A DNA stretch of 64,000 nucleotides from Actinosynnema sp042752395 (GTDB taxonomy: Bacteria; Actinomycetota; Actinomycetes; Mycobacteriales; Pseudonocardiaceae), in the NCBI RefSeq assembly GCF_042752395.1, contig NZ_JBHYXZ010000010.1, positions 33,309-97,308 on the forward strand, read 5' to 3'. Of the stretch, positions 33,381 through 42,106 are shown piece after piece (the first letter of the stretch is position 1; the number at the start of each line of letters is the position of its first letter). The notes under the pieces are model-generated. The model saw only the letters and a program-made list of their open reading frames with translations. It searched no databases and was not told the origin of the DNA. The translations under genes and the position numbers were made by a program.

Positions 33381-34787
33381 ATGGTGATCCGCACCGGTCG
33401 AGCCGACCTCGACTTCGGCGGCATCCGGACCGAGTTCGGCCTGCCGGAGGAGTTCCCCGCCGACGCGCTGGCCGAGGCGCAGGCGGCGGTGGCGCGCGAC
33501 CTCGGCCGGGACGACCGCGAGGACGCCACCGGGCTGCCGCTGGTCACCATCGACCCGCCGGGCGCGAAGGACCTGGACCAGGCGCTGCTCGTGGAACGGG
33601 CCGGGTCCGGGTTCCGGGTGCACTACGCGATCGCCGACCTGGGCGCGTTCGTCGTCCCCGGCGGCGCGCTGGACACCGAGGTGCGCAAGCGCGGCCAGAC
33701 GCTGTACCTGCCCGACGGCAACGTGCCGCTGCACCCGCCGGTGCTGTCGGAGGGCGCGGCGAGCCTGCTGCCGGGGCAGACCCGGCCCGCGGTGCTGTGG
33801 ACGTTCGACTGCGGGCCGGACGGCGAGCCGACCGCGGTGCGGGTGCGGCGGGCGCTGGTGCGCTCGACCGAGCGGTTCGACTACGAGGGCGTGCAGGCGC
33901 GGTTCGACGCGGGCACGCCCCACCCGTCGATCGAGGCGCTGCCCGACTTCGGCCGGCTGCGGCGGGAACGGGCGGTCGAGCGGGGCGCGGTCGAGCTGCA
34001 GCTGCCGGAGCAGGAGATCGTGCCCAACGGGGACGGCGACTGGAAGCTCGCGGTCCGGCCGCGCGCCGACGTGGACGCCTGGAACGCGGAGATCTCCCTG
34101 CTCACCGGCATGTCGGCGGCGAAGGTCATGCTGGAGGCGAAGGTCGGCGTGCTGCGCACCCTGCCGGACGCCGACGACGGCGCGGTGGACGCGCTGCGGC
34201 GGTCCGCGCACGCGCTGGGCGTGCCGTGGCCGGACGGCGTGACCGCGTCGCGGCTGCTCGCGGGCCTGGACCCGAGCCGGCCCGAGTCGCTGGCGCTGTT
34301 CGTGGACGCGACCCGGCTGCTGCGCGGCGCGGGGTACACGGCGTTCCACGGCGAGGTGCCCGCCGTCTCCACCCACGCGGGCCTGGGCGCGCCGTACGCG
34401 CACGTGACCGCGCCGCTGCGCCGGCTGGTGGACCGCTTCGCCACCGAGGTGTGCCTGGCCGTGACCGCCGGCCAGGACGTGCCCGCGTGGCTGCTGGAGG
34501 CGTTGCCGCAGCTGCCGGGGCTGATGGGCGGTTCCGACGCGCTGGCCGCCAAGGTCGACCGGGCGTGCCTGGACCAGGTCGAGGCGTGGGTGCTGGCCGA
34601 CCGCGTGGGCCAGGAGTTCGACGCCGTGGTGCTGCGGGCCGACGCCAACGGCGCGGACGTGTTCGTCGCCCAACCGCCGGTGATGGGCCGCTGCACGGGC
34701 GAGGACCTGCCCGAGGGCGAACGGGTCGTGGTGCGGCTGGTGGAAGCCGACCCGGAGCGCCGCAAGGTCGTCTTCGAACGCCGCTGA
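33381..34787 (+). CDS. RNB-domain exoribonuclease
   Basis: A 468-residue RNase II-type 3' exonuclease. The catalytic motif TIDPPGAKDLDQALLVE keeps three acidic positions; the fourth is Gln, a change seen in the actinobacterial branch, so full activity is not certain. The downstream HYAIADLGAFV and the SerHis phrase VSTHAGLGAPYAHVTAPLRR fit the family. A TTAGGGT -10 lies seven bases before ATG 33381, which decides the start and suggests a leaderless mRNA. The stop abuts the convergent DUF397 gene. Confidence 0.9.
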   Translation: MVIRTGRADLDFGGIRTEFGLPEEFPADALAEAQAAVARDLGRDDREDATGLPLVTIDPPGAKDLDQALLVERAGSGFRVHYAIADLGAFVVPGGALDTEVRKRGQTLYLPDGNVPLHPPVLSEGAASLLPGQTRPAVLWTFDCGPDGEPTAVRVRRALVRSTERFDYEGVQARFDAGTPHPSIEALPDFGRLRRERAVERGAVELQLPEQEIVPNGDGDWKLAVRPRADVDAWNAEISLLTGMSAAKVMLEAKVGVLRTLPDADDGAVDALRRSAHALGVPWPDGVTASRLLAGLDPSRPESLALFVDATRLLRGAGYTAFHGEVPAVSTHAGLGAPYAHVTAPLRRLVDRFATEVCLAVTAGQDVPAWLLEALPQLPGLMGGSDALAAKVDRACLDQVEAWVLADRVGQEFDAVVLRADANGADVFVAQPPVMGRCTGEDLPEGERVVVRLVEADPERRKVVFERR

Positions 34788-34976
34788 CTACCGGTCGAGC
34801 CGTCCTGCCTTCACGGCGGCCAGGAACGCGCCGGCGGACCGGTCGCCGATCAGCAGCACGCCGCCGTGGGGGTTCTTCGAGTCGCGCACGGCGCGGACGT
34901 CGTTCCCGCAGGCCAGCTCCACGCACGCTCCACCAGACGAGTTCGACCGGCTGCTCTTGCGCCACGTACCGAGCAC
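34788..34976 (-). CDS. DUF397 domain protein
   Basis: A 62-residue protein of the DUF397 family: TWRKSSRSNSSGGACVELA, then VRAVRDSKNPHGGVLLI. The GTG at 34976 follows GGAGGAGG, giving the usual family length; the upstream ATG overlaps the regulator. DUF397 proteins are typical partners of XRE/DUF5753 regulators, and one lies immediately upstream on the same strand. Confidence 0.9.
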   Translation of the reverse strand: MLGTWRKSSRSNSSGGACVELACGNDVRAVRDSKNPHGGVLLIGDRSAGAFLAAVKAGRLDR

Positions 34977-34992
34977 GTCGCCTCCTCCGCGA

Positions 34993-35841
34993 TCACGGTT
35001 GTCCCACAACCGTATCCATCAACGACATCGAAGCGGCAGGCGTCAAAGCGGTGGCGTTCATCTCGGCCATGGCCGCTTCGTACCGGCCGATGCGTTCGGG
35101 GTCGTCGATGAACAAGCCGTCGGTGAGCGTTTCGGCGTAGACCACGTTCGGCCGACCGGGCGGTGTGAGGATCGTGAACAGCGGTGCGCCGGTGCCGGCG
35201 TGCGCGCCGACGGAGGTCGGGATGACCCGGACCTCGACCACGTCCCGTCGGACCAGGTCCAGCACGTGCCGGAGCTGCTCGACCAGAACTTCGCGGCCGC
35301 CGACCGGCGTGCGCAGCACGTGCTCGTCCAGGGTCAGGCGCACCGCCGGCGGCCGTTCGGCGGTCAGCACGGCCTGCCGAGCGAGCCGGGCCTGCACCAG
35401 GCGATCGGCGTCGGAACGGCTCAACGAGCTGTTCGTGCCGATGACCGCGCGGGCGTAGCGCTCCGTCTGCACGAGACCGTGGAACAAGGCCGGTTGGTAG
35501 ACCTGGATCACGGCGGCGGTCTCCTCGGCGGCGAAGAACCGACGCAGCCGGTCGGGCACCGCGCTGCCCCACGGCGTGCGCGGCTTGCGCTGCCGCGCCA
35601 GGTCGGCCAGGTGCTCCAAGTCGGCGCGCTCGGACGGGTCGACCCGGTAGGAGTCCAGCAGGTCCCGCAGCTCGGCCGGTCTGATCGACACCTGTCCGCG
35701 TTCGATGGTGCGGATCTTGGACACCGAGCAGCCGAGCGCGCGGGCCGCGTCCTCGCGTTCCAGGCCGACCTGTTCGCGGGCCCGGCGCAGCGCCTCGCCC
35801 AGTTCCGCCTTGTAGAGGACCGGGCTCGCGTCTCCGATCAT
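34993..35841 (-). CDS. XRE regulator with DUF5753 domain
   Basis: A 282-residue protein: an N-terminal helix-turn-helix (about 20-70, LGCSVSKIRTIERGQVSI) and a C-terminal DUF5753 domain (about 100-280). The ATG 35841 with AGGAAG upstream is preferred to a TTG further out. It is paired with DUF397, a module common in streptomycetes and Pseudonocardiaceae and linked to developmental control. Another XRE gene is divergent. Confidence 0.88.
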   Translation of the reverse strand: MIGDASPVLYKAELGEALRRAREQVGLEREDAARALGCSVSKIRTIERGQVSIRPAELRDLLDSYRVDPSERADLEHLADLARQRKPRTPWGSAVPDRLRRFFAAEETAAVIQVYQPALFHGLVQTERYARAVIGTNSSLSRSDADRLVQARLARQAVLTAERPPAVRLTLDEHVLRTPVGGREVLVEQLRHVLDLVRRDVVEVRVIPTSVGAHAGTGAPLFTILTPPGRPNVVYAETLTDGLFIDDPERIGRYEAAMAEMNATALTPAASMSLMDTVVGQP

Positions 35842-35955
35842 GTCCCCGCTTCCTTCGGTGATCAACCGGACCAGTCTGCACCACGGCCGGTGGTCTCCCG
35901 AACCCCTCGATCGGGCGACTATTCAAAGGTTGTGGGCAAGCTTTAGCGTCCTGTC

Positions 35956-36489
35956 ATGCCTCACAACCCACCCTCACGCGGTCGGTCGCTCGGCCGGAAG
36001 CTGCGTGAGCACCGCGAAGCGGCCGGCCTCACCGTGGAGGAACTCGCGGCGAAGGCGCGCCTCTCGCCGGCACGGCTGCGCGACATCGAGGGCGGTTCGC
36101 CGTCACCGCTCCCGCCGGACGTGCACCGCCCGTGGGGCGAGGAGGCCACCGCCCTGCTCGGCCGGCTGTGCCGCGCCGCCGACCGGATCGACACGTTCGC
36201 GCCGTTCGGGCTGCCTCCCCTCGACGGCGTGGACGCCGGGCGCTGCACCGCGTACGTGCCGGAAGGCGCGCCGGTCACCGGGGCCGACGTCACGGTCCGG
36301 GTGATCCCGGGCGACGTCGGCGCGGGCGTGGAGCGCCCCGTCACGATCTTCCACCTGCCCGGAGGCTCGTCGGTCGTCTTCTACGCCTACCCGCACGAGG
36401 CGTTCCTCACCGAGGCGTGGGACGAGGTCGAGGCGGTGCGGGCGATCTTCGACCGGCTCCACGGCCTCTCGTCCGCGGTCGCGGCGTGA
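35956..36489 (+). CDS. XRE regulator with shortened C-terminus
   Basis: A 177-residue protein with a helix-turn-helix at about residues 15-50 and a C-terminal part that resembles only the last half of DUF5753 (RVIPGDVGAGVERPVTIFHL and later). The middle helical region is missing, so it is about 100 residues shorter than its neighbour. A TAGCGT -10 lies six bases before the ATG. It may be a reduced paralogue that acts with the adjacent regulator. Confidence 0.75.
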   Translation: MPHNPPSRGRSLGRKLREHREAAGLTVEELAAKARLSPARLRDIEGGSPSPLPPDVHRPWGEEATALLGRLCRAADRIDTFAPFGLPPLDGVDAGRCTAYVPEGAPVTGADVTVRVIPGDVGAGVERPVTIFHLPGGSSVVFYAYPHEAFLTEAWDEVEAVRAIFDRLHGLSSAVAA

Positions 36490-36540
36490 TCGAGCACGCC
36501 ATCGGGGGCCGGCGGCGATCGCGTGTGCTGTGATGGCCTG

Positions 36541-37209
36541 GTGACTGATATTCGTGAGCTCACCGTCGGGGTGCTGGGCGGTACCGGTGCGCAGGGCAGG
36601 GGACTGGCGCTGCGGTGGGCCAAGGCGGGGTTGAAGGTCGTCATCGGGTCGCGTGACGCCGGGCGCGCCGAGGCCGCGGCCGAGGAGTTGCGGGCGCAGG
36701 CCGGGGTCGGGCACGTCAGCGGCGCGGACAACGAGGGCTGCGCCGCGCAGGCGGACGTGGTGCTGATCGCCGTGCCGTGGGACGGGCACGCCGACCTCGT
36801 GGCGTCGCTGCGGGAACCCCTGCGCGGCAAGGTCGTGATCGACTGCGTGAACCCCTTGGGCTTCGACAAGCAGGGCCCGTTCGCGCTGCCGGTGCCGGAG
36901 GGCAGCGCCGCCCAGCAGGCAGCCGCGCTGCTGCCCGACTCCCGCGTCACGGCCGCGTTCCACCACGTCTCCGCGGTCACCCTGGCCGACCCGACCGTCG
37001 AGTCGGTGGACGGCGACGTGCTGGTCCTCGGCGACGACCGCGAGGCCACCGACCTGGTCCGCGCGCTGGCCGACGCGGTCCCCGGCTTCCGCGGCGTCTA
37101 CGGCGGCCGGCTGCGCAACGCCCACCAGGTCGAGGCGTTCACCGCCAACCTCATCGCGATCAACCGCCGGTACAAGGCGCACGCCGGCCTGAAGATCACC
37201 GACATCTGA
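36541..37209 (+). CDS. NADPH:F420 oxidoreductase (NpdG/FNO)
   Basis: A 222-residue Rossmann-type enzyme. GVLGGTGAQGRGLALRWAKAG binds NADP; later phrases VVIGSRD, IDCVNPL and AAFHHVSAV fit the F420-dependent NADP reductase family. It balances F420 and NADPH pools. The GTG start is six bases after a weak -10 and has no Shine-Dalgarno. The stop overlaps the next ATG (TGATG). Confidence 0.9.
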   Translation: MTDIRELTVGVLGGTGAQGRGLALRWAKAGLKVVIGSRDAGRAEAAAEELRAQAGVGHVSGADNEGCAAQADVVLIAVPWDGHADLVASLREPLRGKVVIDCVNPLGFDKQGPFALPVPEGSAAQQAAALLPDSRVTAAFHHVSAVTLADPTVESVDGDVLVLGDDREATDLVRALADAVPGFRGVYGGRLRNAHQVEAFTANLIAINRRYKAHAGLKITDI

Positions 37210-37958
37210 TGCTGCCCGTGGACGACCTCGGCGAGCCGGTGCCGCGGCCCGGCCCGCCGAGGCGCGTGGTCAGCCTGGTGCCGTCGCTCACCGAGGCCGT
37301 CGCGACCGTCGGGGACGCCGTCCTGATCGGCGCCACCGACTACTGCACGCACCCGCCGGAGTTGGACGTGACCCGGGTGGGCGGCTCGAAGTACCCGAAG
37401 GTGGACCGGGTGCTGGCGCTGCGGCCGGACCTGGTGCTGGCCAACAGCGAGGAGAACCGCCCGGAGGACGTGGAGCGGCTGCGTGCCGACGGCATCCCGG
37501 TGTGGGTCACGGCCGCGCCCGCCACCGTGCCCGCCGCGCTGGGCTCGCTGCGCCGCCTGCTCGGCACGGCGTGGGACGTGGAGCCGGACTGGCTGGTCGA
37601 GGCGGAACGCCGGTGGCGCGCGGTGACGCCGCCGTGGGCGCGGGCCGTGATCCCGGTGTGGCGCAAGCCGTGGGTGGCGCTGGGCCGCGACACGTTCGCG
37701 GGGGACGTGCTGCTGCGCCTGGGCGTGGTCAACGCGCTGGCCGACCACCCCGAGCGCTACCCGCGCCCCGCGTTGGCGGACCTCCAGGACGCGGACCTCG
37801 TCGTGCTGCCGGACGAGCCGTACCTGTTCACCCCGGACGACGGCCCGCAGTTCTTCCCGGACCTGCGCCCGGTGCACGTCTCCGGCCGCCACCTGACCTG
37901 GTACGGCCCGTCCCTGGTGGAGGCGAGGCCCGCGCTGGAGGCGGCACTCAGCCCTTGA
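37209..37958 (+). CDS. Cobalamin/haem-type metal receptor domain protein
   Basis: A 249-residue helical-backbone metal receptor (BtuF/FhuD fold): RVVSLVPSLTEAVATVG at the start, ALRPDLVLANSEENRPEDV, and a middle helix before the C-terminal lobe. No signal peptide is present, so it may act in the cytoplasm rather than bind substrate outside; family members without signals exist in actinomycetes. Ligand unknown. It overlaps the NpdG gene by one base and the convergent iminopeptidase by 11. Confidence 0.82.
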   Translation: MLPVDDLGEPVPRPGPPRRVVSLVPSLTEAVATVGDAVLIGATDYCTHPPELDVTRVGGSKYPKVDRVLALRPDLVLANSEENRPEDVERLRADGIPVWVTAAPATVPAALGSLRRLLGTAWDVEPDWLVEAERRWRAVTPPWARAVIPVWRKPWVALGRDTFAGDVLLRLGVVNALADHPERYPRPALADLQDADLVVLPDEPYLFTPDDGPQFFPDLRPVHVSGRHLTWYGPSLVEARPALEAALSP

Positions 37959-38889
37959 ACCGGTCCGTCGCCGTCAGCAACGCGCGCAGCACGCCCGGTT
38001 CGTCGAACGCGTGCCCGCCGTCGGGCACCACGACCAGCTCGGACCCCGGCCACGCCCGGTGCAGCTCCCACGCCGTGGTCGCGGGCGTGGCCACGTCGTA
38101 GCGGCCCTGCACGATCACGCCCGGGATGCCCGCGAGCCTGCCCGCGTCGCGCAGCAACTGCCCCTCCTCCAGCCACCCGCCGTGGCGGAAGTAGTGGTTC
38201 TCGATCCGCGCGAACGCCAGCGCGTACCGGGGCTCGGCGAACGCCGCCACCAGCTCGGGCCGCTCCAGCAGCGTGACCGTCGCCCCCTCCCACACGCTCC
38301 ACGCCACCGCGGCGGGCTCGCGCACGGCCGGGTCCGGGTCCTCCAGCAGCCGCCCGTAGGTCTCGATCACGTCCGCGCCCTCCGGGACGCGCGCCACCAC
38401 CTGCGCCCACCGCTCCGGGAACAACATCCCCGCGCCGCCGCCGTAGTACCAGTCCAGTTCCTTGCGCCGCAACGTGAACACGCCCCGCAGCACCAGCTCC
38501 GTGACGCGGTCCGGGTGGGTCTGGGCGTACGCCAGCGCGAGCGTCGAACCCCACGACCCGCCGAACACCTGCCACCGCTCGACCCCCAGGTGCTCGCGGA
38601 CCTTCTCCAGGTCCGACACCAGGTGCCAGGTGGTGTTGACCGACAGGTCGGTGCCGGGGTCGGCGGCGTGCGGCAGGGACCGCCCGCACCCGCGCTGGTC
38701 CACCAGCACGATCCGGTACGCGGCCGGGTCGAACAGCCTGCGGTGCACCGGCGAGCACCCGCCGCCCGGCCCGCCGTGCAGGAACACCACGGGCTTGCCG
38801 TAGGGGTTCCCGCACACCTCCCAGTACACGCGGTTGCCGTCGCCGACGTCGATCAGGCCCTGGTCGTACGGTTCGATCTCGGGGTACAT
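37948..38889 (-). CDS. pip: Proline iminopeptidase
   Basis: A 313-residue S33 alpha/beta hydrolase that removes N-terminal proline. The HGGPGGG oxyanion motif (about residue 38-45), DQRGCGRS, the nucleophile serine in GGSWGSTLAL and the C-terminal GGHAFDEPG histidine are all present. No signal peptide. The ATG begins MYPEIEPYDQG, the usual N-terminus; upstream open sequence is antisense to the next gene. Confidence 0.95.
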   Translation of the reverse strand: MYPEIEPYDQGLIDVGDGNRVYWEVCGNPYGKPVVFLHGGPGGGCSPVHRRLFDPAAYRIVLVDQRGCGRSLPHAADPGTDLSVNTTWHLVSDLEKVREHLGVERWQVFGGSWGSTLALAYAQTHPDRVTELVLRGVFTLRRKELDWYYGGGAGMLFPERWAQVVARVPEGADVIETYGRLLEDPDPAVREPAAVAWSVWEGATVTLLERPELVAAFAEPRYALAFARIENHYFRHGGWLEEGQLLRDAGRLAGIPGVIVQGRYDVATPATTAWELHRAWPGSELVVVPDGGHAFDEPGVLRALLTATDRFKG

Positions 38890-38912
38890 GGCACCACTGT
38901 GCCGGAGCGCGG

Positions 38913-40583
38913 TCAGCCGGTGATGTCCACGTCCCCGGTCAGCGACCCGGTCTGCAGCACGTGCCCGGTGAGCGTGCCGCCGTCGGCGACGGTGACCGTG
39001 TTGACGGTGTTGTTCACGATCGACGCGGCCTGCTGGTCGAACGAGGACGTCCGGTAGCCGGCGTCCCGCAGGATCCCGGCCACCGCCAGGGTGACGCGCG
39101 TGCGCAGCAGGTGCGTGTACCGCTCCACGTCGGCCTGCTGGAAGTAGCTGTGCAGCTCGACGTCCGCCGCCATCTCGCGCAGCGTCACGGAGGCGCCGTA
39201 AGCGTCGGCGTCCACGCGGGTGCCCGCCCGCGCGCGGGCACGGGGGTGGTTCGCCAGCCGGACCACCCGCGACAGCGTGCTCGCGGGCAGGAGCACGAGG
39301 TCCTTGACGGCACGCCCCACCGGCGTCCAGGGGGACGCGGGCCCGGCGTCCACGGACCGCAGCTCGGCGTTGATCGGCCGCAGCACGCACGGCGTCCACT
39401 CCAGGTACAGCGTGGACTCGTCCATCGCCACGTGCACGAAGACCGACAGCACCAGGTCGCCGTCCCAGGTCTCCAGCGAGAACCGGCGGTAGTACCGGGA
39501 CCACTCCAGCGGGTGGTCGCGCAGCTCGTCGGCGTGCGCGCGGGACACGTGCGTGTACGGGGCCTCGCCCGGTCGGCGCAGGTAGTGCGCCGACACCGGG
39601 TCGGGCAGGTGGTCGACCAGGCCCTGCGCGGCGACCACGACGAAGTCGTCCACCCGCAACGCGCCGAGCCTGCCGCCGGGCGCGAGCGGCGTCGCGGCCC
39701 GCAGGTCGGACACCTTGGCGGTGATCCCCTCCAGGAGGGTCGCGGTGCTCAGGGTGACGTCGGTGCGCGACGTGCCCGACCGCTCCAGCGGCACGGCGAC
39801 CGTCCACGGCTCGTGGATGTCGCCCGCGCCGACGAACGGCTGGTAGCCGCGGTGGACCAGCAGTGGCACCAGACCGTCCTCTTCGGACACGTCCGGGGCG
39901 GTGCGGACGCGGTCGCCGTGCCGCTCGGCGATGCGGGCGTGGCGGGCGGGCGCCAGCCGCAGGAGCACGCGGTCGACCGGGGGCGGCGCGGATCCGCCGG
40001 CCCGGCCGAAGCGGGCGGTCACGTGGTGGGCGATGACCAGGCGGTTGGCCAGCAGCACGGCCAGCGCCGCGCCGAGCAGCACGAGGCCGGTCACGTCCTC
40101 GAACGCGGCCTCCACGATGTCCTCGGTGTCGGCGTCGCTGCCGAACGTGGTGAGCGCCGGGCCGAGGGACAGCACGACGGTGAGCACGGTGACGCCGAGG
40201 CGGACGGGCCGGATCGGGCGCGTGCCGCGCCTGGCCCGGGCCGCGAGCCACAGCCGGATGAGCTTGGGCAGGCTCAGCAGCAGCGCCACGGTGATCCACA
40301 GCACCGCGAGCGGCATCACGAAGTAGACGGTGAGGGCCAGCAGCACCAGCACGAGCACGTCCACCACGTCGGTGCGCAGCCGTGCGGCGAGCGCTTCGGT
40401 GAGCACGGCCGCGGTGTCCACGCCGGGCGTGGGCGCGGCCGGGCGGGTCGGTACCACCAGCAGCTCCCGCAGGGCCGCGTCGGCGAAGTCGCGGCTGAGG
40501 TGGGCGGCGGCGCAGAGGTGGCGCGTGCCCTCGTCGCGGGCGGGTCCGGCGCGCCGGGCGGACCGCGTGTCGGCCAGGGCCAT
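38913..40583 (-). CDS. Membrane protein with glycine-rich repeat-like tail
   Basis: A 556-residue protein. A cytoplasmic start has the phrase TRHLCAAAHLSRDFADAAL, then helices at about 77-98, 128-143 and 162-180. The large soluble part ends in TVTVADGGTLTGHVLQTGSL and DVDITG, with a V-x-G-x-V-x-Q-x-G rhythm. Such tails are known from many actinobacterial signalling and conflict proteins, where they may form amyloid-like or beta-solenoid contacts; that is inference. Downstream on the same strand is a single-pass protein gene. No enzyme motif is evident. Confidence 0.75.
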   Translation of the reverse strand: MALADTRSARRAGPARDEGTRHLCAAAHLSRDFADAALRELLVVPTRPAAPTPGVDTAAVLTEALAARLRTDVVDVLVLVLLALTVYFVMPLAVLWITVALLLSLPKLIRLWLAARARRGTRPIRPVRLGVTVLTVVLSLGPALTTFGSDADTEDIVEAAFEDVTGLVLLGAALAVLLANRLVIAHHVTARFGRAGGSAPPPVDRVLLRLAPARHARIAERHGDRVRTAPDVSEEDGLVPLLVHRGYQPFVGAGDIHEPWTVAVPLERSGTSRTDVTLSTATLLEGITAKVSDLRAATPLAPGGRLGALRVDDFVVVAAQGLVDHLPDPVSAHYLRRPGEAPYTHVSRAHADELRDHPLEWSRYYRRFSLETWDGDLVLSVFVHVAMDESTLYLEWTPCVLRPINAELRSVDAGPASPWTPVGRAVKDLVLLPASTLSRVVRLANHPRARARAGTRVDADAYGASVTLREMAADVELHSYFQQADVERYTHLLRTRVTLAVAGILRDAGYRTSSFDQQAASIVNNTVNTVTVADGGTLTGHVLQTGSLTGDVDITG

Positions 40584-40598
40584 CTTCGGTGTCGCTCC

Positions 40599-41333
40599 TC
40601 AGGGGGTGTCGCTGTGGTCGATCATCGTGGCGAGCAGCCGCGCCGCCTCGGTCCAGCGGCCCGGCGGGGCCTGGACGAGCAGCACGTACTCGATGCCGCC
40701 GGTGCGCCAGTAGTGGGCGGCCGTGCGGCGCGTCTGCCCTTGCGGCGTCTCGTGCTGGAAGTCCCAGTCCACCGCGGCGACGTCACCGTGGGTGGCCCAC
40801 CGGAGCGCGTGCTGCCGGTACCCGGGGCGGCGGGACGTGTCCGCGGCGGCCCGGGCGATCGTGTCGTAGAGGTCGTCGTAGCCTTCCGGAGCCGCGCCGC
40901 CGAAGCGCACCTCGACCTCCGGGTCGTCGGGGTCGCGGGCGACGGCGGTGCCCGAGCCGTTGCCGCCCGACACCTCGAACGAGTCCGGCAGCACGGTGAC
41001 GAGCCCTTCCGGGCCGGTGCTCCGGGTGTACCCGGCCGGCGTGGTGCGCGTCGTGGTCGGGGTCGCGTCGGTCGGCCACTGCCACGAGGGCGTGCCGGTC
41101 GGCGTCGGGACGGGGGACTGCGCCTCCGGCGGGGGTGGCGGCTCCTCGAACCACCGGGGCACGTGGATCACCCCGAACCCCAGCGCGAGGCTCGCCAGCA
41201 GGCACGTCCCGGCGGCGGTCGCGGCGAACCGGAACGAACCGGGCGCACGCGGTGTCCTTCCCGGTCCCTTTTCACCCGGCGGCGGCTCTTCTTCGCGGTT
41301 CTCGGCTATCTTCGCGCCGAGCGGATCACTCAT
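40599..41333 (-). CDS. Single-pass protein of unknown function
   Basis: A 244-residue protein with a short cytoplasmic start, a membrane helix at about residues 37-58, a proline/threonine-rich linker (about 68-105) and an outer domain of about 140 residues (TVLPDSFEVSGGNGSGTAVA onward). The outer part resembles the extracytoplasmic domains attached to actinobacterial kinases but has no motif. It precedes the 556-residue gene by 15 nt, forming an operon. ATG 41333 with AAGAAGG upstream is preferred. Confidence 0.7.
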   Translation of the reverse strand: MSDPLGAKIAENREEEPPPGEKGPGRTPRAPGSFRFAATAAGTCLLASLALGFGVIHVPRWFEEPPPPPEAQSPVPTPTGTPSWQWPTDATPTTTRTTPAGYTRSTGPEGLVTVLPDSFEVSGGNGSGTAVARDPDDPEVEVRFGGAAPEGYDDLYDTIARAAADTSRRPGYRQHALRWATHGDVAAVDWDFQHETPQGQTRRTAAHYWRTGGIEYVLLVQAPPGRWTEAARLLATMIDHSDTP

Positions 41334-41371
41334 GGGAACCTTCTTCGGAGCGGACACGATCGGAGGTCGAC

Positions 41372-41878
41372 GTGGAGGAAGACATCGACTCGGCGGTCGC
41401 CGCGAGGTGGGCCGAGGTGGCCGAGGCGGAACGCGCGCCCGCCGCCGTCGACCGGCTCGCGGAGCGGCTGCTGGCGGTCGCGGACACGTGTCGCTCGACC
41501 ACCCGCGACGGCGAGCCGGAGATCACCAGCGCGGCGCAGTTCGTGGCGTGCGCCAGGGCGGCCGAGCGGCTCGCCCGGCTGGAACCGGTCGACCCGCACC
41601 TCGCCCGACGGGCGCGCGACCTCATCGCGCAGGTCGAGGCGCGTCGGGGTTTCCGCTGGTCGGACCCGGTGCGCACGACGGCGCTCGGGGCGGCGGCGCT
41701 GGCCGTGGCGCTCGGCGGGGCGGCGCTGGGCGGCCTTGACGAGGACGTGACGACGGTGGTCGTCAGCGCGGTCCTGGGCAGCGCGCTGCTGTTCGCGACG
41801 GTCCTCACCGCACGGCGGCCGGTGTGGCGGGTGGAGGCGGAGCTGATCACGCCGATGGTGCGGCGGCACGGGCTCTGA
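41372..41878 (+). CDS. Two-helix hypothetical membrane protein
   Basis: A 168-residue protein with an alpha-helical cytoplasmic part (about 1-100) and two membrane helices at about 112-128 and 133-150. GTG 41372 follows GGAGGTCGAC. It is divergent from the previous operon, with 38 nt between starts, so the three genes are probably co-regulated. No family recognised. Confidence 0.68.
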   Translation: MEEDIDSAVAARWAEVAEAERAPAAVDRLAERLLAVADTCRSTTRDGEPEITSAAQFVACARAAERLARLEPVDPHLARRARDLIAQVEARRGFRWSDPVRTTALGAAALAVALGGAALGGLDEDVTTVVVSAVLGSALLFATVLTARRPVWRVEAELITPMVRRHGL

Positions 41879-42106
41879 GCACCGGCGCGCCACGGCCCGC
41901 CACCGGACACCGGCACCCGCTGCGCATCGTCCCCGTGCATTTCGCCGCGATGGTGGCACGAGGACGCGCCGGGCCGTCCGCATTAATTCGGAGAACGGGG
42001 AGAAGTGATCAAGCCGCCGTTATTCCGGGCGGTGCGGAATTCGGCGGCCGAAAAGCACGCGGTCGCCGTGCCGACTGGAGCCGGCGCGGCGACCGCGTTC
42101 GGGTGA

